DNA of 64,000 nucleotides, taken from positions 1-64,000 of the forward strand of contig JAZKIM010000008.1 of the NCBI GenBank assembly GCA_040384865.1, written 5' to 3'. This document shows, piece after piece, positions 1 through 6,826 of the stretch. The notes beneath the pieces are model-generated. The model was given only the letters and a program-made list of their open reading frames with translations. It had not been told where the DNA came from and searched no databases. Source of the stretch: JBDKLC01 sp040384865 (GTDB lineage: Bacteria; Patescibacteriota; Minisyncoccia; Phycocordibacterales; CAIZLB01). The stretch's first letter is position 1. Every line of letters starts with the position of its first letter. A program made the translations under genes and the position numbers.

Positions 1-105
1 ACCACGTGTCGCTTTTGGCAGATGAGCTTGAAGATACTGATCGGTAAGACCGGTAGCCAAATCAGTGATGGCCTGATTGGCTGGAATGGAATTCATATTT
101 ACCAT
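1..105 (-). CDS. 5' end of an unidentified CDS, cut by window edge
   Basis: An open frame enters from the left edge on the minus strand and starts at ATG 103-105, or in frame at ATG 94-96. About 35 residues are visible, hydrophilic, with no motif I recognise. No clear Shine-Dalgarno precedes either start. It is divergent from typA, whose promoter begins about 30 bp away. Coding status rests only on the uninterrupted frame and the divergent position. Confidence 0.4.
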   Translation of the reverse strand, partial: MVNMNSIPANQAITDLATGLTDQYLQAHLPKATRG

Positions 106-137
106 TATGCCATGCGAAAGAAGGTAAAAGAAGGTGC

Positions 138-165
138 TTGATTTCCAGAAAAACCATGCTATAGT
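138..165 (+). promoter_or_regulatory. putative typA promoter
   Basis: TTGATT at 138-143 and TATAGT at 160-165 are separated by 16 bp. Predicted transcription starts near 172, giving a leader of about 70 nt that contains the short hairpin CGGCTCATGCCG. No Shine-Dalgarno is visible before the typA ATG. Confidence 0.5.
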
Positions 166-243
166 TACGTTCAACTTTCGGCTCATGCCGATTTTTATTT
201 ACTTCAAAAACTGGGCCTCGCCCGACATACTCAATACATCTAT

Positions 244-2025
244 ATGGAAATCAGAAACATCGCTATCATCGCCCACGTGGACCACGGCAAGACCACTATC
301 GTAGACTCAATGATGAAGTACACCGGTACTATCAAAGACTCAACGAGCATGGACTCAAACGCTCTTGAACAAGAACGTGGTATTACTATTTATGCCAAAA
401 ATGCTTCACTTACATATAAGGAAACAAAGATCAACATCATCGATACACCAGGTCACGCCGATTTTGGCTCTGAAGTGGAACGCGTACTTCGATCTATAGA
501 TTGCGTGCTTCTCGTAGTAGATGCCCAGGAGGGACCAATGCCTCAAACACGTTTTGTGCTTAAAAAATCTATCGAACTTGGTTTAAAGCCAATTGTCATC
601 ATCAACAAGCTCGATAAGCCTGCAGCAAACCCTGACCGCGTGCACGAAGAAGTCTTGGAACTTTTCCTTGAGCTTGGCGCCAACGATGATCAACTTAACT
701 TCCCTATTGTCTACGCCATCGGACGAGAAGGAGTTGCTAAACGAGACCTTAAAGAAGAATTCGTAAATTTCGATCCCTTGTTCGATATGATAATAGAGAA
801 AGTTCCACCTGCTCGATTCGCCCCAACAGAGGTGCTCACCGCCCAACCATTCAACCTCGCCTATGACAACTTCCTCGGACGCATGGCTGTTGTTCGCGTG
901 TGGAGCGGCACTATCAAGTTCGGACAAACTGTTTTTATAAAAAAACCGACTGGTGAAATGCGAACAGGAAAAATCACTAAACTCTACACCTTTGAAGGTG
1001 TAGGTAAGAAAGAAGTGACAGAAGCGGTTTCAGGTGATGTGGCAATGGTTGCCGGCCTCCCTGATATTTTCATTGGCGAAACAATTTCGGACAGCGCAGA
1101 CATAACCCCTCTTGAATCTATCCATGTAGACGAGCCAACAATTTCCCTCAGTTTCCTCGTTAATGATTCGCCCTTTGCAGGTCGTGAAGGAAAGTTTGTC
1201 ACCAGCCGACAGATTCGAGCACGACTTGAAAAAGAGCTTGAAGTAAACGTCGGTCTTCAAGTTGACTTCACTCAAGCTGATTCATTTAAAGTATTCGGGC
1301 GAGGTGAACTTCACGTTGCAGTACTTCTCGAACAGATGCGCCGTGAAGGTTATGAACTCCAGGTCTCACAGCCAGAAGTTATTCTCAAAGATATTGATGG
1401 TGTTAAAAGCGAGCCGTTTGAAGAGGCTGTTATCGATACCCCTGACGCGTTCTCTGGTGCCGTTATTGAAAAACTCGGCAAACGAAAAGGTGTCATGTCG
1501 TCAATGAAGCAATCTGACGGTATTACTCGAATGACGTTCGATATTCCTACCCGAGGGCTCCTCGGATATCGAAGCCAATTCGTTGTAGATACAAAAGGTG
1601 AAGGTATTATGTCGAGCCGTTTTATAGGCTTCCGACCGTACGTCGGCATCATCGAAAAACGAGCTGTTGGTTCCATGATCTCTATGGAAAGCGGCAAGGC
1701 ACTTCATTTTGCGCTCGGCAACCTTCAGACTCGAGGTGTGCTATATATTGCTCCTGGTACAGAAGTGTATAATGGCATGGTCATTGGTAATACATCGAAA
1801 GGTGAAGAAATGGAAGTGAATCCGACAAAAGCAAAGCAACTCACTAACATGCGAGCGTCAGGGACCGATGAGACCATTTATCTTGTCCCTGCTCTTGAGG
1901 TCACCATCGAACGAGGTCTTGAACTCATTAACGATGATGAATATTTGGAAATTACCCCAACATCCGCACGATTGCGAAAGAAACTTTTGACCAATACAGA
2001 CCGCGCAAAAGCAGGAAGGAAATAA
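244..2025 (+). CDS. typA: TypA/BipA ribosome-associated GTPase
   Basis: Translational GTPase that binds the 70S ribosome and supports late 50S assembly and stress adaptation. At 593 residues it is the usual family length. Visible G motifs are AHVDHGKTT (about residues 10-18), the switch I RGITI, DTPGHADF and NKLDKP. The EF-Tu-like domain II, EF-G-like domains III and V and the BipA-specific C-terminal domain follow, ending in the typical basic tail. It has its own promoter and a terminator directly after the stop, so it looks monocistronic. Product assignment is secure. Confidence 0.97.
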   Translation: MEIRNIAIIAHVDHGKTTIVDSMMKYTGTIKDSTSMDSNALEQERGITIYAKNASLTYKETKINIIDTPGHADFGSEVERVLRSIDCVLLVVDAQEGPMPQTRFVLKKSIELGLKPIVIINKLDKPAANPDRVHEEVLELFLELGANDDQLNFPIVYAIGREGVAKRDLKEEFVNFDPLFDMIIEKVPPARFAPTEVLTAQPFNLAYDNFLGRMAVVRVWSGTIKFGQTVFIKKPTGEMRTGKITKLYTFEGVGKKEVTEAVSGDVAMVAGLPDIFIGETISDSADITPLESIHVDEPTISLSFLVNDSPFAGREGKFVTSRQIRARLEKELEVNVGLQVDFTQADSFKVFGRGELHVAVLLEQMRREGYELQVSQPEVILKDIDGVKSEPFEEAVIDTPDAFSGAVIEKLGKRKGVMSSMKQSDGITRMTFDIPTRGLLGYRSQFVVDTKGEGIMSSRFIGFRPYVGIIEKRAVGSMISMESGKALHFALGNLQTRGVLYIAPGTEVYNGMVIGNTSKGEEMEVNPTKAKQLTNMRASGTDETIYLVPALEVTIERGLELINDDEYLEITPTSARLRKKLLTNTDRAKAGRK

Positions 2026-2032
2026 TTAGAAG

Positions 2033-2058
2033 AAAAACGCCCTGAAAAGGGTGTTTTT
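2033..2058 (+). terminator. rho-independent terminator after typA
   Basis: A 10-bp stem (AAAAACGCCC paired with GGGTGTTTTT) with a six-base loop ends in a T run, 8 bp after the typA stop. Confidence 0.85.
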
Positions 2059-2067
2059 CCTTCCCCC

Positions 2068-2095
2068 TTGTATTTTATATAAGCTGTGGTATAAT
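2068..2095 (+). promoter_or_regulatory. promoter of the GC-rich orphan gene
   Basis: TTGTAT at 2068-2073 and a consensus TATAAT at 2090-2095 with a 16-bp spacer, just downstream of the typA terminator. Predicted leader contains the hairpin GCTGCACTTGTGCAGC at 2116-2131. Because transcription should start near 2101, any start codon upstream of that is unlikely. Confidence 0.65.
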
Positions 2096-2140
2096 GTTAT
2101 CCGGAATCTACTCAGGCTGCACTTGTGCAGCTCAAAGGGC

Positions 2141-2821
2141 ATGAAGCCTAGATGGAAATCCATGTTCACGCATCGTAATATGAAAACGCCAGCAGACAAC
2201 GCCTTGCCCATTCAAACGGGCAAAATCGCAGCAGTCATCAGCCTCCGCAGCATCAAGGCCGCCGTAGTCACGATCAAAGAAAAAGACGGCTCGCAAATCG
2301 AAGGCTACTACCACGTCAGCGCCTTCACGTATCCTCGTGCCGGCTTGCTCCAGCCCTTCTTCTCGGAAGAAGAGATGAAGCGCCCGCCCAATGTTGGTGA
2401 CATCATTGCTTTCGTCGTCGAAGGTGACGACGAGTTCACTCGACGCATGGCCGCAATGAAGACCCGCACTGGTCGCGAAGTAGCCACCGAAGCGGATATC
2501 CAATTCCAGGGCAAAGACAAAAAGAAAATCGTTCACGCCTGCGTGCTCGCGCAACTGCAACAAGTGCAACGCGAAATCAATGAACGCCCTGTCTTTCGGA
2601 TCTACGAAACCCCAGACTCCACCAACTTCCTCTTCGAGGGGTCGATGCAAGCCCTCGAGGCCACCGAGGTTGCGGCCTTCTGGGACGAAGGACTCACCGT
2701 CAAGGAGTTCTATCGCGGCGACTGGGTCGTTTGCGACGGTGATCCGCGGATCGCCTACAAGAACGGTGATTCCCTGGTGGGCGGAGAAAACAAACACGGA
2801 GATCGCCAACCAGTCAACTAA
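2141..2821 (+). CDS. GC-rich hypothetical protein
   Basis: Up to 226 residues from ATG 2141; in-frame ATGs at 2162 and 2180 are also possible, and none has a well-spaced Shine-Dalgarno (AAAGGG at 2134-2139 is too close to 2141). The first part (AAVISLRSIKAAVVTIKEKDG) is followed by alternating beta-like segments and a charged middle. I see no signal peptide, membrane segment or known catalytic motif. The gene is clearly more GC-rich than typA and stands alone between its own promoter and terminator. This promoter-orphan-terminator format recurs in this window (8922, 9508, 29177, 49949). Function unknown. Confidence 0.75.
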   Translation: MKPRWKSMFTHRNMKTPADNALPIQTGKIAAVISLRSIKAAVVTIKEKDGSQIEGYYHVSAFTYPRAGLLQPFFSEEEMKRPPNVGDIIAFVVEGDDEFTRRMAAMKTRTGREVATEADIQFQGKDKKKIVHACVLAQLQQVQREINERPVFRIYETPDSTNFLFEGSMQALEATEVAAFWDEGLTVKEFYRGDWVVCDGDPRIAYKNGDSLVGGENKHGDRQPVN

Positions 2822-2854
2822 ACTCCGCAGCACCACTTAGGTGCAGAAAGCTCA

Positions 2855-2900
2855 AGCCCCTGTTCTCGACTATCCATGTCGGAGCAGGGTGCTTTTTCTT
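2855..2900 (+). terminator. terminator of the orphan gene
   Basis: Long imperfect hairpin with CCCTG/CAGGG and TCGAC/GTCGG pairing segments, followed by TTTTTCTTTT. Confidence 0.7.
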
Positions 2901-2918
2901 TTGGGTATAACCTTGATC

Positions 2919-3296
2919 TTATTTCTCCAGTGATTGAAACAAACCAAGTCGATTACCTTCAGGGTCTTCGAATTGTGCGTAAAAACCCATATCCCCCATT
3001 TTCTCTTTTGGTACAGCAATAGATCCTCCTCGCGACTCAATGTCTTCTAAAGTCTTATCGATATCATCAACTTCCATGACAAACGTTACCGACTTGGCCC
3101 GAGGTCCTTTCTTTTGCAATCCTCCATTTATACCTCCAACTTCTGTGGACTTTCCCTCGCTATCACTTTTTACAGTACGGACAGAGACATAATCTTCGCT
3201 CCACGGTTTGAATTGCCAACCAAAAACTTCACCGTAAAATTTCTGTGCTTCTTTCAAATCTTCAACTGGAACTTCGAAATGAGAAACTTTATTCAT
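2919..3296 (-). CDS. VOC (glyoxalase/bleomycin-resistance) family protein
   Basis: A 125-residue single-unit VOC protein. It begins with KVSHFEVPVEDLKEAQKFYGEVFGW, the usual first beta-alpha-beta module (FYGEVFGW is the signature), and ends with the second module FYAQFEDPEGNRLGLFQ. These are metal-binding beta-alpha-beta-beta-beta folds used for isomerases, dioxygenases or resistance proteins; substrate cannot be told from sequence. It stands alone on the minus strand. A second, only distantly similar VOC gene lies at 49449. Confidence 0.85.
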   Translation of the reverse strand: MNKVSHFEVPVEDLKEAQKFYGEVFGWQFKPWSEDYVSVRTVKSDSEGKSTEVGGINGGLQKKGPRAKSVTFVMEVDDIDKTLEDIESRGGSIAVPKEKMGDMGFYAQFEDPEGNRLGLFQSLEK

Positions 3297-3370
3297 AGTA
3301 TTTTAATTAGCATTTATAATACAGTCCACAGTATATGCTTCTTAATATTAAGAATGCATGAAATTATTTA

Positions 3371-3408
3371 AAACAAAAAGCGAGCCCTTGCGGACTCGCT
3401 TTTTGTTT
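3371..3408. terminator. bidirectional-capable terminator
   Basis: A perfect 14-bp stem (AAACAAAAAGCGAG with CTCGCTTTTTGTTT), A-rich on one arm and T-rich on the other. It lies just downstream of the RRM gene on the minus strand. Confidence 0.9.
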
Positions 3409-3417
3409 AACGGGAGA

Positions 3418-3717
3418 TTAATACTCTCGTCGTGGACCTCTGTTGTCGAAATCTCGTCGTGGTGGTCGATCTGCCATTGGTCGTGCCTCATTTACTGTGA
3501 GCACTCGGCCATCAAGATCCTTACCGTTCCACATAGAGATTGCGGCTTCAGCATCAGCGTCTTCCATTTCAACGAAACCAAAGCCTCGTGAACGGCCAGT
3601 CATTTTTTCAGTCATGACTGTCGCAGATACTACAGAGCCAGCTTTTGAGAAGGCATCTTTGAGAGAATCTGAAGTAGTTCCCCAAGAAAGATTACCAACG
3701 TAAAGTTTTTTTGCCAT
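3418..3717 (-). CDS. RRM-domain RNA-binding protein
   Basis: A 99-residue protein made of one RNA recognition motif. RNP2 is KLYVGNLSW near the N-terminus and RNP1 is RSRGFGFVEM at about residues 43-52. A short Arg/Gly/Asp tail (PPRRDFDNRGPRREY) follows. Bacterial single-RRM proteins of this type resemble the cyanobacterial cold-induced Rbp family, presumably RNA chaperones. A -10-like TATACT lies about 100 bp upstream, implying a long 5' leader, which fits leader-based control as in cold-shock genes (inference). It is monocistronic with its own terminator. Confidence 0.93.
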   Translation of the reverse strand: MAKKLYVGNLSWGTTSDSLKDAFSKAGSVVSATVMTEKMTGRSRGFGFVEMEDADAEAAISMWNGKDLDGRVLTVNEARPMADRPPRRDFDNRGPRREY

Positions 3718-3889
3718 GTATTCTATGTTACTTGTTTTGCGTCCCTAGACGACCTCTCCTTGCCACGTAACGAGTACAGGCTACTAAGATATCTACGAAC
3801 GGACACAGTATACAGTACTTAGGGAAAAAGGCAAGGCATGGAAAGTAGATTTAAAATAACTTTTTAGCCTATTCCGAGGATATAAAAAT

Positions 3890-4891
3890 CTAACCTCTAC
3901 TTATCATTTCCCTGATCTTCCTTCCCAGCTCTTTCATATTGCCGTGACTAAGTAATCCTAGATAAGACTGTACCGTGTCTTCCACGCCTTTCTTAGCCGC
4001 GATCTTCTTTAGCATCCGTTTCCTGGTAACGGTCCTTAAAACACGATGGTCCGAAAAGTGAACCCAGCCCAGAAAGTCATTACCGGATGCCACGGTCCTG
4101 ATTGATATCTTCTTCGGGTGCAGTCGTAGCCTTAAGTTATTCCACAAAAACTCACTCATTATTTTAATGGCATCAATAAGCCATCCTCTGTCTTCCGAGA
4201 CAATAACAAAATCATCGGCATAACGAACGTAGTATTTTGCCTTGAGCCTATGCTTCACAAACTGGTCAAACTTGTTCATGTAGACATTCACCAAAAGCTG
4301 AGAAGTGAGATTACCCAAAGGTAAGCCTATACCCTTATCGGTTGTATAGAAACTGCCGACAATTTCTGAAATGAGCCAAATGATATCCTTATCAGGGATA
4401 TAATCCTCAACAATTTTAATTAATATTTTCTGGTTAATGGAAGCAAAGAATTTTCTTATATCGCATTTCAAAACCCATACCGTTCTCGTATGATTTTTTG
4501 ATGCCATATACATATAAGACTGAAACTGCTCGATGGCTTTTTGTGTTCCCTTTCCAAATCTGCAAGAATAGGACTGTGCTATAAAGGTTCGGTCAAAGAA
4601 AGGGGAAAGAATTCTGTATATTGCGTGATGCAGAAGTCTGTCTCGAACACTCGCTTTATGAATGTTACGAGGCTTCGGATCGGAGATATTGAAGGCCTCA
4701 TATGGAGAGTGCCTATATGTCTTTGTGGCCAATTCCCTGTGGAGCGAAATTATATTAGCCATCAGGTTTCTCTCAAACTCCTGCACATCCTTTCTAGCCT
4801 TTTTGCCTTTGATAAACTCCTTCCACGCTTCGAGCAGATTTTCGATTGAAATGATATGCTGATACGAATGATTGAGTCGAATGAGAGTCAT
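3890..4891 (-). CDS. DGR-type reverse transcriptase
   Basis: 333-residue retroelement RT that would make mutagenised cDNA from the TR RNA. DGR-type landmarks are in order: DPKPRNIHKASVRDRLLHHA (motif 0/1 region), SYSCRFGKGTQKAI, LKCDIRKFFASIN (motif A with catalytic Asp), GLPLGNLTSQLLVNVYMN (DGR-type SQ motif 4) and YVRYADDFVIV (catalytic YADD). There is no maturase or endonuclease domain, unlike group II intron RTs. Its first 20 bp overlap the start of avd on the opposite strand, so any RT promoter must lie inside avd or further upstream, plausibly the TR/target transcript. Family assignment is strong and supported by TR, VR and avd nearby. Confidence 0.96.
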   Translation of the reverse strand: MTLIRLNHSYQHIISIENLLEAWKEFIKGKKARKDVQEFERNLMANIISLHRELATKTYRHSPYEAFNISDPKPRNIHKASVRDRLLHHAIYRILSPFFDRTFIAQSYSCRFGKGTQKAIEQFQSYMYMASKNHTRTVWVLKCDIRKFFASINQKILIKIVEDYIPDKDIIWLISEIVGSFYTTDKGIGLPLGNLTSQLLVNVYMNKFDQFVKHRLKAKYYVRYADDFVIVSEDRGWLIDAIKIMSEFLWNNLRLRLHPKKISIRTVASGNDFLGWVHFSDHRVLRTVTRKRMLKKIAAKKGVEDTVQSYLGLLSHGNMKELGRKIREMISRG

Positions 4892-5285
4892 CCCACGAAG
4901 TCTACCCCCCCCGAGACTTTTACCACTACTTCAGCGTCTAAAGACGGTCTATGTCTTATGGTACGGCTATTATCAAACCATACCGAAACTGCACAGATAT
5001 TCATTAGGGCAGAAAATTGATACTTTATTCATAGAAATTATGGAGGCAATATCTAGTGCTAGCTTCTTACAGAGAGAAGATAAACTACCTTGGATTAGAC
5101 TAGCATCCAGAAAGACAGATACCTTAAAAGTATTGCTTATGGTCCTGTGGGAGACAAAATCCTTACAAGATAAAAAATATGTTGCCCTATCGGTCCAGCT
5201 GGATGAAATTGGAAAGATGCTTGGTGGTTGGAACGGCCAAGTATTAAAACAAAACTCTCCAGTCACGAAGACGGGAGAGAAATGA
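4872..5285 (+). CDS. avd: DGR accessory variability determinant (Avd-like four-helix protein)
   Basis: 137 residues with the Avd pattern: helix 1 ending YGYYQTIPKLHRYSLGQKID, a helix through IEIMEAISSAS, then LRL-like and YVALSVQLDEIGKMLGGWNG near the C-terminus. The LGQKID and EIGKMLGGW segments are the family hallmarks. Avd forms a basic pentamer that binds the RT and template RNA and is required for mutagenic homing. Length matches the usual ~125 residues. It is on the opposite strand to RT, TR and target, an odd orientation. The start (ATG 4872 or 4881) is uncertain because an eight-C run at 4905-4912 lies in the N-terminal codons. Confidence 0.85.
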   Translation: MSRMRVIPRSLPPPRLLPLLQRLKTVYVLWYGYYQTIPKLHRYSLGQKIDTLFIEIMEAISSASFLQREDKLPWIRLASRKTDTLKVLLMVLWETKSLQDKKYVALSVQLDEIGKMLGGWNGQVLKQNSPVTKTGEK

Positions 5286-5294
5286 AGAGAGTTG

Positions 5295-5417
5295 CGAAAC
5301 GGCCAGCCGGGTTGTTGTCATTCCAGTCGTTGTCAAGCCAATTCCAGTTGATCACGACCTTGTCACCGTCATCGTAGAGGTACGGGACGTTGAGGTTGCC
5401 ATTGCGGTTACGCACGA
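5295..5417 (-). repeat. DGR template repeat (TR)
   Basis: A 123-bp segment matching VR 506 bp away without gaps. The two copies differ at 18 positions, and at every one TR has plus-strand T, i.e. adenine in the sense (minus) strand. In the VR frame TR would read NRNGNLN...YLYDDGDK...NWNWLDNDWNDNN, loaded with AAY and other A-rich codons as expected for a mutagenesis template. The first 20 bp (5295-5314) are identical to VR, fitting the initiation-of-homology end. TR starts 10 bp after the avd stop. Confidence 0.97.
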
Positions 5418-5792
5418 AATGTATGGAAAGTCGTCTGTTCCACCACCCCTCGAATACTCTTGGGGTTGTATCGTATTCGGCATCTGTAATGCCTTAACTC
5501 TCCATACCAAGTATCTTCATTTTTTGAAGTGTCTACATCCGTCACTCTATCCGAAACCGTGGTCGCAGATATTCTCGACAGATGGATACTGGGGTCGGTA
5601 GCAGGAAACCGCAGTCTCCCGCATATTCACCTACTGCCATCATGTATGTTATCAGATTTTTTGTAATGAAATAGCTCCACACGGTTGTGCAGAGCTGGAG
5701 TTTGAGACGCTATTCTCCCGAGCGTTTGGCGATAAAATCGCCGAAGGGCCAAGTCCAAGGGTCTAAGGCATCCCAAGGTTCAAGGCCTGAAG
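5418..5792 (-). other. DGR spacer between TR and the target gene
   Basis: No convincing gene. Read on the minus strand it carries the stretch between target stop and TR. A hairpin at about 5673-5700 (CTCCA/TGGAG and CAC/GTG arms) and a run of related CCTTGG-type segments at 5740-5790 lie just after the target stop, where other DGRs carry a homing-stimulating hairpin. No U-rich terminator is visible, so target, TR and possibly RT could be one transcript. A short plus-strand frame at 5419-5601 looks non-coding. Confidence 0.5.
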
Positions 5793-6413
5793 CTAACTTT
5801 CGAAACGGCCAGCCGGGTTGCTGTCATCCCAGTCGCTGCCAAGCCAATCCCAGAAGATCACGACCCCGCCACCGTCATCGCAGAGGTACGGGACGCGGAG
5901 GCTGCCACCGCGGCGACGCACGACTGAACCCCAGAGGAAGAGAGCCTTCCCTTTGAAGAACTTCCGAAAGGCTTCGATGCCATTTTTCCGGATTTCTTCA
6001 CCGTCGCGGAGCGTCAAGCAGGTCTTGAGCATGTCTTCCTTCTGGAGATGGGCGTAGAGGTCGTTGCCGACGATGCGTCCCGTCTTCTGTTTGTCGTGGA
6101 GCCATTGATCGACGTTGGCGAGATCGTACTCCGCAGGCCCGTTCGCTTCGAGGTCGGGATGCAGAACGTCTTTGACCCAGTCGGGATAGACAGGCTTCAC
6201 CGTGCGGTCCACCTTGATGAGGGTGTTGAGCGGCGGTTCGACAGGTTTGGGTTTCTCGGTCAGCGTGGCTTCACCACGGGCGAGTTGCATGACGATGGCG
6301 AAGTTCTGACCCGTACTGAGCCATTCGATATCGGTGGCGTTTCCGCCGTTACGGTTTACGGCCTTTTCGAGCTTGTGGCCCGGGCCTTGTCCAAGAATGA
6401 ACGTGTCACTCAT
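5793..6413 (-). CDS. DGR target protein with C-terminal CLec-type variable domain
   Basis: 206 residues from ATG 6413, chosen because AAAGGA lies 12 nt upstream; an in-frame start at 6542 would add 43 residues. The N-terminal half starts with FILGQGPGHKLEKAVNRNG, resembling (from memory) an abundant CPR family of soluble orphan proteins. The C-terminus, from KGKALFLWGSVVR onward, is the C-type-lectin-like domain containing the DGR-varied residues, ending five residues after VR. No signal peptide or membrane anchor is visible, so a cytoplasmic or non-classically exported binder is possible. It is GC-rich and driven by a consensus promoter at 6572-6600. Confidence 0.93.
   Translation of the reverse strand: MSDTFILGQGPGHKLEKAVNRNGGNATDIEWLSTGQNFAIVMQLARGEATLTEKPKPVEPPLNTLIKVDRTVKPVYPDWVKDVLHPDLEANGPAEYDLANVDQWLHDKQKTGRIVGNDLYAHLQKEDMLKTCLTLRDGEEIRKNGIEAFRKFFKGKALFLWGSVVRRRGGSLRVPYLCDDGGGVVIFWDWLGSDWDDSNPAGRFES
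5801..5923 (-). repeat. DGR variable repeat (VR)
   Basis: The 123-bp variable copy at the 3' end of the target gene. Relative to TR, 14 changes are A to G, two A to T and two A to C in the sense strand, altering 13 codons (for example Asn to Arg, Gly, Ser, Asp and Phe). No non-adenine position differs. The unchanged residues VPYL, DD, VVI, W-WL, DW and NPAGRF form the scaffold of the C-type-lectin-like fold. Confidence 0.97.
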
Positions 6414-6571
6414 ATTACTGACGTGTCCTTTCGGTTGTTGTGAGCGTGCCGTAAAGGCTTGCTCGGATTGTTGTTGATGCGTGGTTTTCGCCACAGCAGA
6501 GAATGGCCTTCCATAAGGCCGCTTTCTTCTGTAGCGAAACAAGCAAGTTAGCGTTTTAAAGAACTGGGTGT

Positions 6572-6600
6572 ATTATACTACTTATATAGGGTAATGTCAA
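6572..6600 (-). promoter_or_regulatory. consensus promoter of the DGR target
   Basis: Perfect TTGACA (6600-6595) and perfect TATAAT (6577-6572) with a 17-bp spacer on the minus strand. Expected start near 6565 gives a ~150-nt leader containing the hairpin GGCCTTATGGAAGGCC. It is the best promoter I found in the window and may drive target, TR and RT together. Confidence 0.85.
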
Positions 6601-6635
6601 ACTCACTTCTGCCCTTTATATTGGGCTTATTCTAG

Positions 6636-6705
6636 TACTCCCGAAAGGATTTGCACCCTCACCTCTCCCATTGAACAGGGAGGCTCTTCATCAAGCTACA
6701 GGGGC
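6636..6705 (-). other. tRNA-like cloverleaf, probably degenerate
   Basis: Seventy nucleotides fold as a tRNA on the minus strand: acceptor GCCCCTG/CGGGAGT (one C-A mismatch, two wobbles), D-stem GCTT/GAGC, anticodon stem CTCCC/GGGAG, T-stem GAGGG/CCTTT with loop TGCAAAT. The anticodon loop TGTTCAAT has eight bases instead of seven, the T-loop lacks the invariant second T, and no CCA is encoded. It may be a decayed tRNA next to the DGR, or an unusual tRNA. The rest of 6706-6826 holds nothing I recognise. Confidence 0.4.
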
Positions 6706-6826
6706 ATATAACAAAAACTACGAGGTTAGCGCCGCCCGGAAGATCATCGACCGTGTAGTCTTTGTTCTCTGACACGTAAAATGGGATGTCTAGAACAAGA
6801 ACCGTTGCCTTATAAAAATTAAAATT

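Noticed and set aside
1350..1697. Long minus-strand frame inside typA
   Set aside because: Lies antisense to a well-conserved gene, has no start signal and no recognisable product.
2132..2836. 234-codon minus-strand frame antisense to gene 2141
   Set aside because: High GC with skewed codons produces long antisense frames; the plus strand has promoter, terminator and better protein character.
3890..4891. Group II intron or retron RT
   Set aside because: No maturase or HNH domain, no intron RNA boundaries and no msr/msd; TR, VR and avd make it a DGR.
5419..5601. 60-codon plus-strand frame in the DGR spacer
   Set aside because: No Shine-Dalgarno or -10 near the start, odd composition, and it lies in the non-coding spacer next to TR.
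6048..6443. 131-codon frame antisense to the DGR target
   Set aside because: Shadow of the GC-rich target gene; the target is fixed by VR and its promoter.
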